64,000 nt of DNA from Microbacterium stercoris (GCF_017592545.1 NZ_JAGFOA010000002.1:310001-374000), one strand, 5' to 3'. Positions 35,031-43,246 are shown, counted from the first letter of the stretch. Translations and numbers: made by a program. The notes: a model not told the origin generated them from the sequence alone.

Positions 35031-35698
35031 CAGAAGCGGTCGGGCGACGGAGCACCGGCGCCGTAGCGCACCGACACGTCGGCGTGACGGTCGAATCGGT
35101 AGCCCACGCCGCGCACCGTTCGCACGATGTCCTGGAAGGCGCCGAGCTTCGAGCGCAGTCGGCGCACGTGCACGTCGATGGTGCGCTCGCCGGGGGCGTC
35201 CTCGTCGCCGGCGTCCCAGAGGGATCCGACCAGCTCGTTGCGCTCGATCGTGCGGCCCTCGCGAAGCACGAGGTACTGCAGCAGCTCGAACTCCTTGAAG
35301 GTGAGGTTGGCCGACTCGCCGTCGATGATGACGCGCTTGCGGGAGATGTCGACGACGACACCCTTGGCGGCCTCGGTCTGCTCCTCCGACTGGGCCTTGG
35401 TGCGGGCGACGGCGCCGGGCTCGTGCAGCGCGAGGCGCACGACGTCGACGTCGCGGCCGCCGGCCTGGGCCGGGGCGAGGGCGACGGCGGCGTAGGTCTC
35501 GGCGTTCGGGGAGAGCTCGGCGATGGTCTTGCGCAGGGCGTCGACCAGCTGGGGCAGGCTCACGCCCGAGGCCTCGGCCTTCAGCTCATCGAGGCCGACG
35601 TAGAGGGCGAAGCCGCGCGGAGCCGCGGAGGGCTTGGCAGCGGTGGTCGCGGGAGCGGACTGTCCGGGGGCGGAGAAAAGCGTGGCGGGGTTCGTCAT
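35030..35698 (-). CDS. Orphan OmpR/PhoB-type winged-helix DNA-binding protein
   Basis: 222 residues. An Ala/Pro-rich start and an ~80-residue middle region without a phosphorylation Asp replace the usual receiver. The C-terminal effector domain is complete: LTFKEFELLQYLVLREGRTIERNELVGSLW...ERTIDVHVRRLRSKLGAFQDIVRTVRGVGYRF. AAGGA before the ATG. Not paired with a histidine kinase, so it is probably regulated at the transcript level. The upstream 375 bp contain a Cys-rich mini-ORF (35865-35966) with its own promoter, which could attenuate this gene in response to cysteine supply (inference). Confidence 0.83.
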   Translation of the reverse strand: MTNPATLFSAPGQSAPATTAAKPSAAPRGFALYVGLDELKAEASGVSLPQLVDALRKTIAELSPNAETYAAVALAPAQAGGRDVDVVRLALHEPGAVARTKAQSEEQTEAAKGVVVDISRKRVIIDGESANLTFKEFELLQYLVLREGRTIERNELVGSLWDAGDEDAPGERTIDVHVRRLRSKLGAFQDIVRTVRGVGYRFDRHADVSVRYGAGAPSPDRF

Positions 35699-35789
35699 GA
35701 TGATGTGTCCTTGCGGAGGTGCACCGGTGGGGAGGTGCGAGTGTGCGTCGGACCGATCGGGGGCACTCAGATGGCGATGATCGGTGAGA

Positions 35790-35811
35790 GAGCATCAGGA
35801 TGTGGATGCTC
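35790..35811 (-). promoter_or_regulatory. Hairpin between the Cys-rich mini-ORF and the winged-helix gene
   Basis: GAGCATC and GATGCTC (7-bp stem, 8-nt loop), 54 nt after the mini-ORF stop. A possible attenuator or anti-attenuator stem in the leader transcript; no T tract. Confidence 0.35.
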
Positions 35812-35864
35812 GTGCTGCGTCCGCGGGTCGCGGAGGAGCGTGAAGCGCGCTGGTTCGGTCTGAC

Positions 35865-35966
35865 TCAGCGGCACATTCGACAGCACATGTCAACGCGACC
35901 GGGCATCATCATCCCGGTACGTCCGTTCGCCTCCAGGGCGGACAGATACGTGGCGTTGGCAGACAT
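35865..35966 (-). CDS. Cys-rich 33-residue leader peptide (putative attenuator ORF)
   Basis: ATG 35966 to TGA 35865. The peptide begins MSANATYL and ends PGRVDMCCRMCR, so three of the last seven residues are Cys. The R-V-D-(L/M)-C-R core matches short leader peptides found upstream of sulphur-related genes in actinobacteria. Its promoter would place the transcript start on or next to the ATG, i.e. leaderless, like the polycysteine leaderless sORFs described in mycobacteria as cysteine-responsive attenuators. It lies 166 nt upstream of the winged-helix gene. Expression is not shown; an internal start at the ATG triplet (35912) would still keep the Cys motif. Confidence 0.6.
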   Translation of the reverse strand: MSANATYLSALEANGRTGMMMPGRVDMCCRMCR

Positions 35967-35973
35967 GACTCCG

Positions 35974-36003
35974 ATTGTGACGGGGCGTGTCCCTCCGTGT
36001 CAA
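35974..36003 (-). promoter_or_regulatory. Promoter of the Cys-rich leader ORF
   Basis: Perfect -35 TTGACA (36003-35998), 18-nt spacer and -10 CACAAT (35979-35974), followed by 7 nt and the ATG. It lies between the MarR gene and the mini-ORF, so the mini-ORF and winged-helix gene form their own unit. Confidence 0.55.
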
Positions 36004-36074
36004 CTTATTACCCACCGTTTCACTAGGGAATGGCGGGTCCTTCGGTCACCGGATGGGGCCAGGCCAGTGCCGGA

Positions 36075-36593
36075 TCAGAACGCGGTGTCGGGCGACGGGG
36101 AGGTGTCGGCGAGTAAGCGCAGGAAGCGCGTGACGATGCCGCGCTCCTCTGAGGTGAGCTGCGCGGCGGCGCTGAAGCGTCGCCCGTAGACGCGGCCGAT
36201 CGACTCGCGCGCGGCGTCGCGGGTCTCCTCGACGACCTCGACGGCGACGCTGCGCCGGTCGGACGGGTGAGGCAGGCGGCGGATGTGCCCGGCCGCGGCG
36301 AGCCGGTCGAGCAGCTTGGTCGTCGAGGCCGTCGAGATGCGGAGGTGGTCGGCGATGGCGCTGGGAGTGACGATCGAACCGTGCTCCTGCGCCGTGATCA
36401 CAAAGCGCAAGGCGCGCATGTCGTTGTCGCCGAGCTTCATGTAGCGCCGCGACGCCTCGCTCACGGCTTCCTCGGTCTCGCGCCAGCGGCGCAGGGCCTC
36501 GAGCAGTGTCACCGTCTCGTCGATCTGGGTGTCGGTGAGGCCTTCGCGCGAGACGATCCGCTGGGCAGGGTCGAGGACACGGGGATCCATCAT
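36075..36593 (-). CDS. MarR-family transcriptional regulator
   Basis: 172 residues. Winged helix DMRALRFVITAQEHGSIVTPSAIADHLRISTASTTKLLDRLAAAGHIRRLPHPSDRRSVAVEV, with the classical D-x-R-x3 wing (SDRRS). GAGGA lies 8 nt before the ATG at 36593, so I prefer it to the GTG at 36635. Divergent from an MMPL transporter gene and almost certainly its regulator (position). Confidence 0.88.
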   Translation of the reverse strand: MMDPRVLDPAQRIVSREGLTDTQIDETVTLLEALRRWRETEEAVSEASRRYMKLGDNDMRALRFVITAQEHGSIVTPSAIADHLRISTASTTKLLDRLAAAGHIRRLPHPSDRRSVAVEVVEETRDAARESIGRVYGRRFSAAAQLTSEERGIVTRFLRLLADTSPSPDTAF

Positions 36594-36662
36594 CGACGGA
36601 TCCTCGTGCGAGCTCTCGAGGTGCGCAGGGGCCACCGCTGAAGTCTATTGCTCGACGAGTTG

Positions 36663-36693
36663 ACTAGCTAGAGAAGTAATTAGATAAGCTAGT
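36663..36693. promoter_or_regulatory. Candidate MarR operator/promoter in the marR-mmpL spacer
   Basis: ACTAGCT (36663-36669) and AGCTAGT (36687-36693) are inverted around 17 nt that contain TAATTA (36677-36682), a local AT-rich island. TTGACT (36660-36665) followed by AGATAA/GATAAG (36682-36688) could be the mmpL promoter, so bound MarR would block it. Confidence 0.5.
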
Positions 36694-36720
36694 GAAAACT
36701 TCCGATCCGAGGAGAGCCCC

Positions 36721-38910
36721 ATGGCGAACACGTCTCGTCTGTCCCGTCGCAGTCTGCGCGAGCGCCGCGACCTCGGGGGAGGCGTGCCTGTGTGGCTGCG
36801 AGTGCTGCTGCCGCTTGTGCTGATCGGCGTCTGGCTCGCCGGCGCCGCGATCGGCGGCCCGTACTTCGGACGCGTCGACGAGGTCTCCTCCAACGACCGC
36901 ACCGCCTACCTGCCCGCAGCCGCCGAGGCCACCGAGGTGCAGGAGCGGCTCTCCGACTTCACCGAGGGCGACGCGATCCCCGCCGTCATCGTCTGGGCGG
37001 GCGAAGAGGAGCTGACCGACGACGACCTCGCCGCCATCGACGATGCGCTCGCTACCGTGGCGGACCTCGGCGTCGTCTCGGGCGAGCTCTCGCCCGCGAT
37101 CCCGTCCGAGGACGGCCGAGCCGCGCAGGCGTTTGTGCCGCTCGACGCCGACGAGAACGTCGGCGACGCGGTGGCCGAGGTGCGAGCCGAGCTGAACGAT
37201 GCACTGCCGGATGGCGTGACCGTCGCCGTCACCGGGCCCGCCGGCTTCACGAGCGACCTCGTCGGCGCCTTCGCCGGCATCGACGGTTTGCTGCTCGCGG
37301 TGGCCCTGGGAGCCGTGCTCGTCATCCTGGTGCTCGTCTATCGCTCGCTTCTGCTGCCGATCGCGGTGCTCGCCACCAGCATGTTCGCCCTGTGCGTGGC
37401 GCTGCTGACCGTGTGGTGGCTGGCCAAGGCCGACGTGCTTGTGCTCAGCGGGCAGACCCAGGGCATCCTGTTCATCCTCGTCATCGGTGCGGCCACCGAC
37501 TACGCGTTGCTCTACGTCGCGCGGTACCGGGACGAGCTTGTGCAGACGCAGGGCAAGTGGGAGGCCACGTGGCGCGCGCTGCGTCGGTCGGTCGAGCCGA
37601 TCGTGGCGTCCGGCGGCACCGTGATCGCGGGTCTGCTGTGCCTTCTGCTGAGCGACCTGCGCTCGAACAGCTCGCTGGGACCGGTGGCCGCGATCGGCAT
37701 CGTGTTCTCGATCCTGTCGGCGCTGACCCTGCTGCCCGCGCTGCTCTACGCGATGGGGCGAGCCGCCTTCTGGCCGCGTCGCCCCAAGTACAACCCCGAG
37801 GTGTCGATCGAGGACGAGCGCAGCGGCCTGTGGGGATGGGTCTCGCGCCTCATCGAGCGGCGCCCGCGCACCATCTGGATCGGTACCGCGGCCGTGCTCG
37901 CCCTCGGCTGCGTGGGACTTGTGCAGCTGCAGGCGTCGGGAGTGCCGCAGTCGGAGCTGGTGCTCGGCCAGTCGGAGGCCCGCGACGGGCAGGCCGTGCT
38001 CGGCGAGCACTTCCCGGGTGGATCGGGCAGCCCCGCGTCGATCATCGCGCCGGAGGATCGGGTGCAGGAGGTCGCCGATCTCCTGCTCGCTCACGACGGC
38101 GTGGCCGAGGTGTCGATCATCGTCGACGGCAACGGCCAGACGGCGCCCGTGACCGAGGACGGCATCGGGGCCTTCGGCCCTCCGGGAACCCCCGCGCCCG
38201 AGCCGGTCGTGGCCGACGGTGACGTGCTCATGCAGGCGACCCTCGCCGACGCGGCAGACTCCCTCGCCGCGGAGGACACCGTGCGCAGCCTCCGCACAGA
38301 GCTGTCGGAGCAGGTTCCTGGCGCACTGGTGGGCGGCGAGACCGCGACCGACGTCGACACGAACGACGCGTCGATCCGCGACCGCACCCTGATCGTTCCG
38401 ATCGTGCTCGCCGTGATCCTGGTGATCCTGATGCTGCTGCTGCGCTCGGTGCTCGCGCCCGTGCTGCTGGTGCTGACCACGGTGCTCTCGTTCGGCACCG
38501 CGATGGGAGTCGCCGCGCTCGTGTTCAACCACGTCTTCGATTTCCCGGGGGCGGATCCGGCGGTGCCGCTGTACGGCTTCGTCTTCCTCGTCGCGCTCGG
38601 CATCGACTACAACATCTTCCTGATGTCGCGCGTGCGGGAGGAGTCGCTCGCGCACGGCACCCGGGAGGGCATCCTGCGTGGTCTGCGCCTGACCGGAGGC
38701 ATCATCACGTCGGCCGGCCTTGTGCTCGCGGCGACGTTCACGGCGCTGTCGGTCATCCCGGTGCTGTTCCTCGTGCAGATCGCGTTCATCGTCGCCTTCG
38801 GCGTGCTGCTGGACACCTTCATCGTGCGCTCGCTCCTCGTGCCCGCCCTCGCCACCGACATCGGTCGTGCGATCTGGTGGCCGTCGAAGCTCGCCCGCGG
38901 CAGGGAGTGA
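36721..38910 (+). CDS. MMPL-family RND transporter
   Basis: 729 residues: two repeated halves, each with one membrane segment, a large external domain (e.g. residues ~45-175) and five further segments. ATDYALLYVARYRDEL and GIDYNIFLMSRVREES are the paired MMPL signature motifs with the proton-relay Asp-Tyr. Exports a hydrophobic compound, lipid or drug using proton motive force. GAGGAGAG precedes the ATG. Regulated by the divergent MarR gene. Confidence 0.93.
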   Translation: MANTSRLSRRSLRERRDLGGGVPVWLRVLLPLVLIGVWLAGAAIGGPYFGRVDEVSSNDRTAYLPAAAEATEVQERLSDFTEGDAIPAVIVWAGEEELTDDDLAAIDDALATVADLGVVSGELSPAIPSEDGRAAQAFVPLDADENVGDAVAEVRAELNDALPDGVTVAVTGPAGFTSDLVGAFAGIDGLLLAVALGAVLVILVLVYRSLLLPIAVLATSMFALCVALLTVWWLAKADVLVLSGQTQGILFILVIGAATDYALLYVARYRDELVQTQGKWEATWRALRRSVEPIVASGGTVIAGLLCLLLSDLRSNSSLGPVAAIGIVFSILSALTLLPALLYAMGRAAFWPRRPKYNPEVSIEDERSGLWGWVSRLIERRPRTIWIGTAAVLALGCVGLVQLQASGVPQSELVLGQSEARDGQAVLGEHFPGGSGSPASIIAPEDRVQEVADLLLAHDGVAEVSIIVDGNGQTAPVTEDGIGAFGPPGTPAPEPVVADGDVLMQATLADAADSLAAEDTVRSLRTELSEQVPGALVGGETATDVDTNDASIRDRTLIVPIVLAVILVILMLLLRSVLAPVLLVLTTVLSFGTAMGVAALVFNHVFDFPGADPAVPLYGFVFLVALGIDYNIFLMSRVREESLAHGTREGILRGLRLTGGIITSAGLVLAATFTALSVIPVLFLVQIAFIVAFGVLLDTFIVRSLLVPALATDIGRAIWWPSKLARGRE

Positions 38911-39186
38911 CGCGGACGAACCGGCGCCGTCCTCGGCGGGGAGCATCGGACGCGGCAGCAGGGGAGTCGGGACGGTCGTCGGTGCGCGGGTCGACCCGGG
39001 CTCGGGCGCGGGGTGGTGCAGGGCGCTCGCGACCCCCACAGCGGCGACGGCGGCGACGAGTGCGGCGGCGAGGACGAGGGCGGTGGAGGTGCGCATGCCC
39101 CGATGGTCGTCCGGCGTACAGCGGGGAATCGGGTTGTCCACAGAGAATCGCCAGCGCGAAAGCGCATCCGAGCCTGTGGACGAACG
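38911..39186. other. Intergenic stretch without a convincing gene
   Basis: 276 bp between the MMPL and GNAT genes. The minus strand from 39096 encodes a signal-peptide-like start (MRTSTALVLAAALVAAVAAVGVASA) but then runs on through antisense MMPL without a stop, so I do not call it. TTGTCCACA (39134-39142) and an inverted TGTGGACGA (39175-39183) resemble DnaA boxes. Confidence 0.5.
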
Positions 39187-39192
39187 TAAAGT
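39187..39192 (+). promoter_or_regulatory. -10 box of the GNAT gene (leaderless type)
   Basis: TAAAGT with 6 nt to the GTG at 39199. Confidence 0.5.
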
Positions 39193-39198
39193 CGCTGC

Positions 39199-39498
39199 GT
39201 GCCCGAGTTGACCTTCACGAACGACCGCCTGTCGAAGCGATATGAGCTGCGCCGCGGCGACGACCTGCTGAGCGTGCTCGACTATCGCGACAACGGCCAC
39301 ACCATCGCCCTCACCCGCGCCTTCACGAGCCCGCAGCATCGCGGGCACGGATGGGCCGCGGTCGTTACCGAGCGCGCCGTCGAGGAGATCGAGGCCGCGG
39401 GCGACCGCACCGTGCTTCCCGTGTGCTGGTACGTCGCCGACTGGTTCGCCGCCCACCCCGAGCGCGCGGGCGTGCTCGACGGAGCCGCGGCGCGCTGA
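39199..39498 (+). CDS. Small GNAT-family N-acetyltransferase (YjdJ-like)
   Basis: 99 residues, the size of the mini-GNAT (YjdJ/GTLF3B) group. Acetyl-CoA-binding region TSPQHRGHGWAAVVTERAVEEI and C-terminal VLPVCWYVADWFAAHPE are family landmarks. Acetyl acceptor unknown. GTG start without a ribosome site. Confidence 0.83.
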   Translation: MPELTFTNDRLSKRYELRRGDDLLSVLDYRDNGHTIALTRAFTSPQHRGHGWAAVVTERAVEEIEAAGDRTVLPVCWYVADWFAAHPERAGVLDGAAAR

Positions 39499-39534
39499 CC
39501 GGGAGTGACGGCCCCCGGCCTCCCGGGGCGCCGG

Positions 39535-39540
39535 TAGCGT
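39535..39540 (+). promoter_or_regulatory. -10 box of the epimerase gene (leaderless type)
   Basis: TAGCGT with 6 nt to the ATG at 39547. Confidence 0.5.
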
Positions 39541-39546
39541 GGCGCC

Positions 39547-40518
39547 ATGCGCATCCTGATCATCGGCGGCACCGGCAACATCAGCTCTCACGTCACCGCG
39601 CTCGCGGTCGAGAAGGGGCACGACGTTGTGCTGCTGAACCGCGGCAACCGTCCGCTGCCCGAGGGCACCCGCGGCCTCATCGGCGACGCCGGGGATGCCG
39701 CGTCGATCGAAGCGGCCGTGGGCGATGAGACCTTCGACGTGGTGGCCAACTTCCGCAGCTTCTCGCGACAGCAGGTGACCGACGACATCCGGATCTTCGG
39801 CGGCCGCACCAAGCAGTACCTCTACATCTCGAGTGCGTCGGCCTATCAGAAGCCGATCTCGCACACCCCGATCACCGAGTCGACGCCGCTGCACAACCCG
39901 TTCTGGCAGTACTCGCGCGACAAGATCGCGAGCGAGGAGCTGCTGGTCAAGGCTTACCGCGAGAGCGGCTTCCCGATGACGATCGTGCGCCCGAGCCACA
40001 CGTACGGCGAGTCGCTCATCCCGCTGGAGGGCGGATGGACGGCGCTCCAGCGCATGCTCGACGGCAAGCCCGTGGTGGTGCACGGCGACGGCACGAGCTG
40101 GTGGACGCTGACCCACTCCCGTGACTTCGCGAAGGCCTTCGTCGGCCTGTTCGGCAACCCGCACGCGCTCGGCCAGGCCGTGCACATCACGAGCGACGAG
40201 AGCCTCACCTGGGACGACATCACTCACCTGCTCGCTCGCGCCCTGGGCGTGGAGCCGCAGATCGTGCACGTCGCCTCGGACGCGATCGCGCGCGAGATCC
40301 CCGAGATGGGACCGGGCCTCGTCGGCGACAAGGCGCACTCGGTGCAGTTCGACAACACGAAGATCAAGGCGCTGGTGCCCGGTTGGGTGGCCACAACGCC
40401 GTTCCACGAGGGCGCACAGGAGATCGTCGAGTGGTTCCTCGCCGATCCCGCTCGCCGCACGGTGAACGCCGACCTCGACGCCGCCTTCGACCGGATCATC
40501 GCGAAGTACGGCGCGTAG
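39547..40518 (+). CDS. NAD(P)-binding extended SDR (epimerase-like, CSP41-related)
   Basis: 323 residues. Cofactor loop IIGGTGNISSHVT (5-17), LLNRGNRPLPEG, YISSASAYQKP and the WQYSRDKIASEELL region with the Tyr/Lys pair. GDGTSWWTLTHSRDFAKAFVGLFGN is characteristic of the isoflavone-reductase/CSP41-like epimerase group. Substrate unknown. No ribosome site ahead of the ATG. Converges with the acyltransferase gene. Confidence 0.82.
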   Translation: MRILIIGGTGNISSHVTALAVEKGHDVVLLNRGNRPLPEGTRGLIGDAGDAASIEAAVGDETFDVVANFRSFSRQQVTDDIRIFGGRTKQYLYISSASAYQKPISHTPITESTPLHNPFWQYSRDKIASEELLVKAYRESGFPMTIVRPSHTYGESLIPLEGGWTALQRMLDGKPVVVHGDGTSWWTLTHSRDFAKAFVGLFGNPHALGQAVHITSDESLTWDDITHLLARALGVEPQIVHVASDAIAREIPEMGPGLVGDKAHSVQFDNTKIKALVPGWVATTPFHEGAQEIVEWFLADPARRTVNADLDAAFDRIIAKYGA

Positions 40519-40535
40519 ATCCGGATCCGTCCGCC

Positions 40536-41621
40536 TCAGGCCTCGGGGTGGGCCAGGTCCCACTCCTGATTGCGGGCCTCGACCCATGCGTCGATCCGGG
40601 CGAACTCGTCGAACAGCCAGCGGGCCTGCGCATTGCGGTCCTCGGGCACGTCGGCGCGCGGCACGCGGTGGGCGTGCAGCACGATCTCCTTGTCCATCGG
40701 CAACTCGCGCCAGATGTCGGAGAGCGTGACCAGGCGGTCGAGGCCCGTGTGTGCGATGAACACCACGTCGGCGTCGGGCGCGGCCGAGAGAGCGGCGTGC
40801 AAGCCGCCGGGCTGCGGGGCCATCACATGCCGCATCTTGAGCGCGCGCGTCGCCATGGTGTCGCGACCGAGCTCGCGCAGCCGGGTGATCCGAGACAGCC
40901 GTCGCGCCTGCGAGAAGTTGCCGCCCTCGGGGAAGATGAGCAGCGCATCCGCCGGCCCCATGCCGGAGGCGAGCGCGCCGATCCGCTCCTCCACTCCCTG
41001 CGCGCGGGCGGCTCTCGATGTGAAGCCGGACGGCGTGATGAAGCGCGCGGGCAGGCGGTGCAGGATCACATCGATCGCCGGATCCCACTGCAGCGTGTCC
41101 TTGAGCACGATGCGCGGATTGCGCGACACCTCATTGATCAGCGTCTCGACCAGGATGAACGAGTCGCCCGGCCCGGCATGCCGGCTCGCGACCACCAGGG
41201 GAGTGCCCGGCATAAACAGGGCGTCGAACGATGGGGCGCCCTCCGTGACGATCCGCAGCCGCAGCAGGCGCGTGAAGGCGGCGAACAGGATGCCGAGCCC
41301 CCACGCCATCAGCGTGTAGTGCGCGCGCTGGAACGCGGGCGAGCGCAGCTTCCACCCGAAGCCCGATCCGATCCACAGGGCGAACAGCGCGATCACCATG
41401 CTCGCGTCCCAGAGGAAGTACAGCGTCAGCAGCAGCACGATGCGCGGCACACGCAGGAACCCCGGCAGCATCGCCGACACGATCAGAGCCACGAGCAGCA
41501 GGATCGGATCGGCCACGACGATCAGCACCGCCAGAACCACGACGAGGGGTGCCAGGATCACCCGCCTCACCCAGCGCGGAGGCACACGCGGCAGGATCGG
41601 CCGGGCCAGCGGGGCGTCCAT
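40536..41621 (-). CDS. 1-acyl-glycerol-3-phosphate acyltransferase-like membrane protein
   Basis: 361 residues. Three hydrophobic segments in the first 120 residues, then the acyltransferase block: SRHAGPGDSFIL (HxxxxD catalytic motif) and LLIFPEGGNFSQ (substrate-binding FPEG). Probably acylates a lysolipid at the inner face of the membrane. The N-terminal membrane region is longer than in PlsC. ATG start with TAGCAT ending 6 nt before it. Confidence 0.83.
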   Translation of the reverse strand: MDAPLARPILPRVPPRWVRRVILAPLVVVLAVLIVVADPILLLVALIVSAMLPGFLRVPRIVLLLTLYFLWDASMVIALFALWIGSGFGWKLRSPAFQRAHYTLMAWGLGILFAAFTRLLRLRIVTEGAPSFDALFMPGTPLVVASRHAGPGDSFILVETLINEVSRNPRIVLKDTLQWDPAIDVILHRLPARFITPSGFTSRAARAQGVEERIGALASGMGPADALLIFPEGGNFSQARRLSRITRLRELGRDTMATRALKMRHVMAPQPGGLHAALSAAPDADVVFIAHTGLDRLVTLSDIWRELPMDKEIVLHAHRVPRADVPEDRNAQARWLFDEFARIDAWVEARNQEWDLAHPEA

Positions 41622-41627
41622 GGCGCG

Positions 41628-41633
41628 ATGCTA
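41628..41633 (-). promoter_or_regulatory. -10 box of the acyltransferase gene (leaderless type)
   Basis: TAGCAT on the minus strand with 6 nt to the ATG at 41621. Confidence 0.5.
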
Positions 41634-41645
41634 TCCCTCCGCCCC

Positions 41646-41755
41646 ACTGGCTCGTCGAGCTCCGCCCCCTCGTCGAGCTCCGCCCCCTCCCGTTCGTCGA
41701 GCGCCGTCCCTCCTGTTCGTCGAGCGAGCGGAGCGAGTCGAGACGCCTGACGCCT
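41646..41755. repeat. Hairpin repeat cluster 3 (mostly degenerate copies)
   Basis: Several shortened units (CTCGTCGAGCTCCGCCCC twice, CGTTCGTCGAGCGCCGTCCC) lead to one full copy TTCGTCGAGCGAGCGGAGCGAGTCGAGACGCC near 41715-41747, just beyond the patatin stop codon. Confidence 0.7.
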
Positions 41756-41759
41756 CCGC

Positions 41760-42632
41760 TCAGGCGTCTCCCTCTCGGGCCACCTCGTCGAGGTAGGCCG
41801 ACGACGCGTCGTAGGCGCGATCGATCCGGTCGGTCACCGTCTTCATGTTGCGATAGGCGGTGATGCGCTCATCGCCCTCGAGCGCGCCGCCCGAGGGCAG
41901 AACGTGCACGGTGACGCCCTCGGGGAGGGTGGCGAGGTCGCGCGCGTAGCGGTGGCGCCGGGCGAGCTCGAACGCGACGCGAGCGGTCTCGAGCGCGGTG
42001 CGCGGGGCGACGAGGCGCTCCTCGATACGGCCCACTTGCAGCACGTAGATCTGCGTGGCGCCGGCCTCGACCGCGTGCTCGAGGGGGATGGAGTTGACGA
42101 TTCCGCCGTCGATGAAGTGCTCGTCGCCGATCCTCGTCGCGGGAAACACTCCCGGCACCGACGCCGACGCCATGATCGCCGGGATCAGCGGACCCGTGTA
42201 GAAGACGTGCTCCGCCGCGCGCTCGATCACGGCGGCGACCACCATCAGCGGCACCGCGAGATCCTCGAAGGTCGCGTGGCGGCCGAGCGACTTCTCGAGC
42301 AGCTGCCGCAGCGGATCCGGCGAGTTCAGGTGCGTGCGGGTGCGCAGGATGCGCCCGAACTGGCCCGCGAGGGATCCGCCGTACACCTTGCTCGCCTCGG
42401 GGCTCACCCAGGCGTCGAGCAGAGCGTCGATCACGGCGGGGGTCGGATCCTTCGCGATCAGGGCCCCGTTGATCGCGCCGATCGAGGTGCCCACGACCAG
42501 CTCGGGCCGGATGCCCCGCTCGAGCAGCGCGCGCACCATGCCGATCTCGACGGCCCCGCGCACGCCCCCGCCGCCGAGCACAAACGCGGTCTTGGCTCTG
42601 TGAGGAGGGGGCTGAACCTCGGCGCGGGTCAT
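41760..42632 (-). CDS. Patatin-like phospholipase / RssA-type esterase
   Basis: 290 residues. GGGGVRGAVEIGM oxyanion hole (19-31), nucleophile Ser in GTSIGAING, and the partner Asp in FIDGGIVNSIP. This is the compact bacterial patatin form (RssA/YlbK). Hydrolyses acyl esters, probably at the membrane. TACGCT ends 6 nt before the ATG, again without a ribosome site. Confidence 0.9.
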   Translation of the reverse strand: MTRAEVQPPPHRAKTAFVLGGGGVRGAVEIGMVRALLERGIRPELVVGTSIGAINGALIAKDPTPAVIDALLDAWVSPEASKVYGGSLAGQFGRILRTRTHLNSPDPLRQLLEKSLGRHATFEDLAVPLMVVAAVIERAAEHVFYTGPLIPAIMASASVPGVFPATRIGDEHFIDGGIVNSIPLEHAVEAGATQIYVLQVGRIEERLVAPRTALETARVAFELARRHRYARDLATLPEGVTVHVLPSGGALEGDERITAYRNMKTVTDRIDRAYDASSAYLDEVAREGDA

Positions 42633-42638
42633 ACGGGG

Positions 42639-42644
42639 AGCGTA
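42639..42644 (-). promoter_or_regulatory. -10 box of the patatin gene (leaderless type)
   Basis: TACGCT on the minus strand with 6 nt to the ATG at 42632. Confidence 0.5.
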
Positions 42645-42681
42645 TCGAGGGCCCGGGGTGCGCTGACAGGGCTCTCACCCC

Positions 42682-42838
42682 GCCGTTCATCGAGCGAGCG
42701 AAGCAAGTCGAGATGCCCCAAACCTCCGCTGCACTCACCTCGCCGTTCGTTCTCGCTCCCTCGCGCATCGAGCGCGCGCTACCCCCTCGTTCATCGAGCG
42801 AGCGAAGCGAGTCGAGATGCCCCAAACCTCCCGCTCAG
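42682..42838. repeat. Hairpin repeat cluster 4 (two copies plus a remnant)
   Basis: TTCATCGAGCGAGCGAAGC(A/G)AGTCGAGATGCCCCAAACCTC occurs near 42687-42727 and 42800-42832, with a degenerate CGCATCGAGCGCGCG unit between. These copies use an ATC variant (TCATCGA/GAGATGCCCC) in which both stem sides changed together. Confidence 0.75.
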
Positions 42839-42853
42839 GTCCAAGCTGGCCCC

Positions 42854-43246
42854 ATGCCCACGTTCACGCAGCGCTTCCTGAAGCTCCTGAACCGCACGCT
42901 CAACCCGATCACGCTGCGCGCCGCCCATCGCGGTCGGGGCCCGTTCTCGCTCGTCGTGCACGTAGGGCGCACCTCGGGCCGCACGTTCGAGGCGCCGCTG
43001 ATCCTCGCCCGCGTGCCCGAGGGCTTCGTCGCCGAACTCACCTATGGCGACAGGGTGAACTGGTATCGCAACCTCGTCGCCGCGGGCGGCGGTCGCGTGC
43101 TCTGGCGCGGGGAGTGGTTCGAGGTGACGGGCGTCGAGCCTTACGGCACGGCGGCGGGCCTGCGGGCGTTCGGGCCGCCGGCGAGCTGGGTGCTGCGGGT
43201 GCTGCGGCGGCGGGAGTTCCGGTTGCTGCGGGTGGAACCGCGCTGA
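42854..43246 (+). CDS. Nitroreductase/deazaflavin-dependent oxidoreductase family (DUF385-like) protein
   Basis: 130 residues. VVHVGRTSGRTFEAPLILARVPEGFV and NWYRNLVAAGG are the hallmarks of the split-barrel Ddn/FDR family; GRTSGR contacts the phosphate of F420 or a related flavin. Actinobacterial members use F420 or bind fatty acids or heme-like ligands. Start at ATG 42854, where the family homology begins; the longer frame is repeat-derived. CAAGCT ends 6 nt upstream. Confidence 0.8.
   Translation: MPTFTQRFLKLLNRTLNPITLRAAHRGRGPFSLVVHVGRTSGRTFEAPLILARVPEGFVAELTYGDRVNWYRNLVAAGGGRVLWRGEWFEVTGVEPYGTAAGLRAFGPPASWVLRVLRRREFRLLRVEPR

Noticed and set aside
39134..39183. Replication origin
   Set aside because: Only two DnaA-like boxes, no dnaA/dnaN/gyrB genes and no AT-rich unwinding region.
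36664..41088. 1474-codon open frame on the minus strand across the MMPL, GNAT, epimerase and acyltransferase genes
   Set aside because: It is antisense or out of frame to well-recognised proteins, with Arg/Asp/His-rich low-complexity translation typical of GC-rich shadow frames. The signal-peptide-like start at 39096 inside it leads into antisense MMPL and has no ribosome site.
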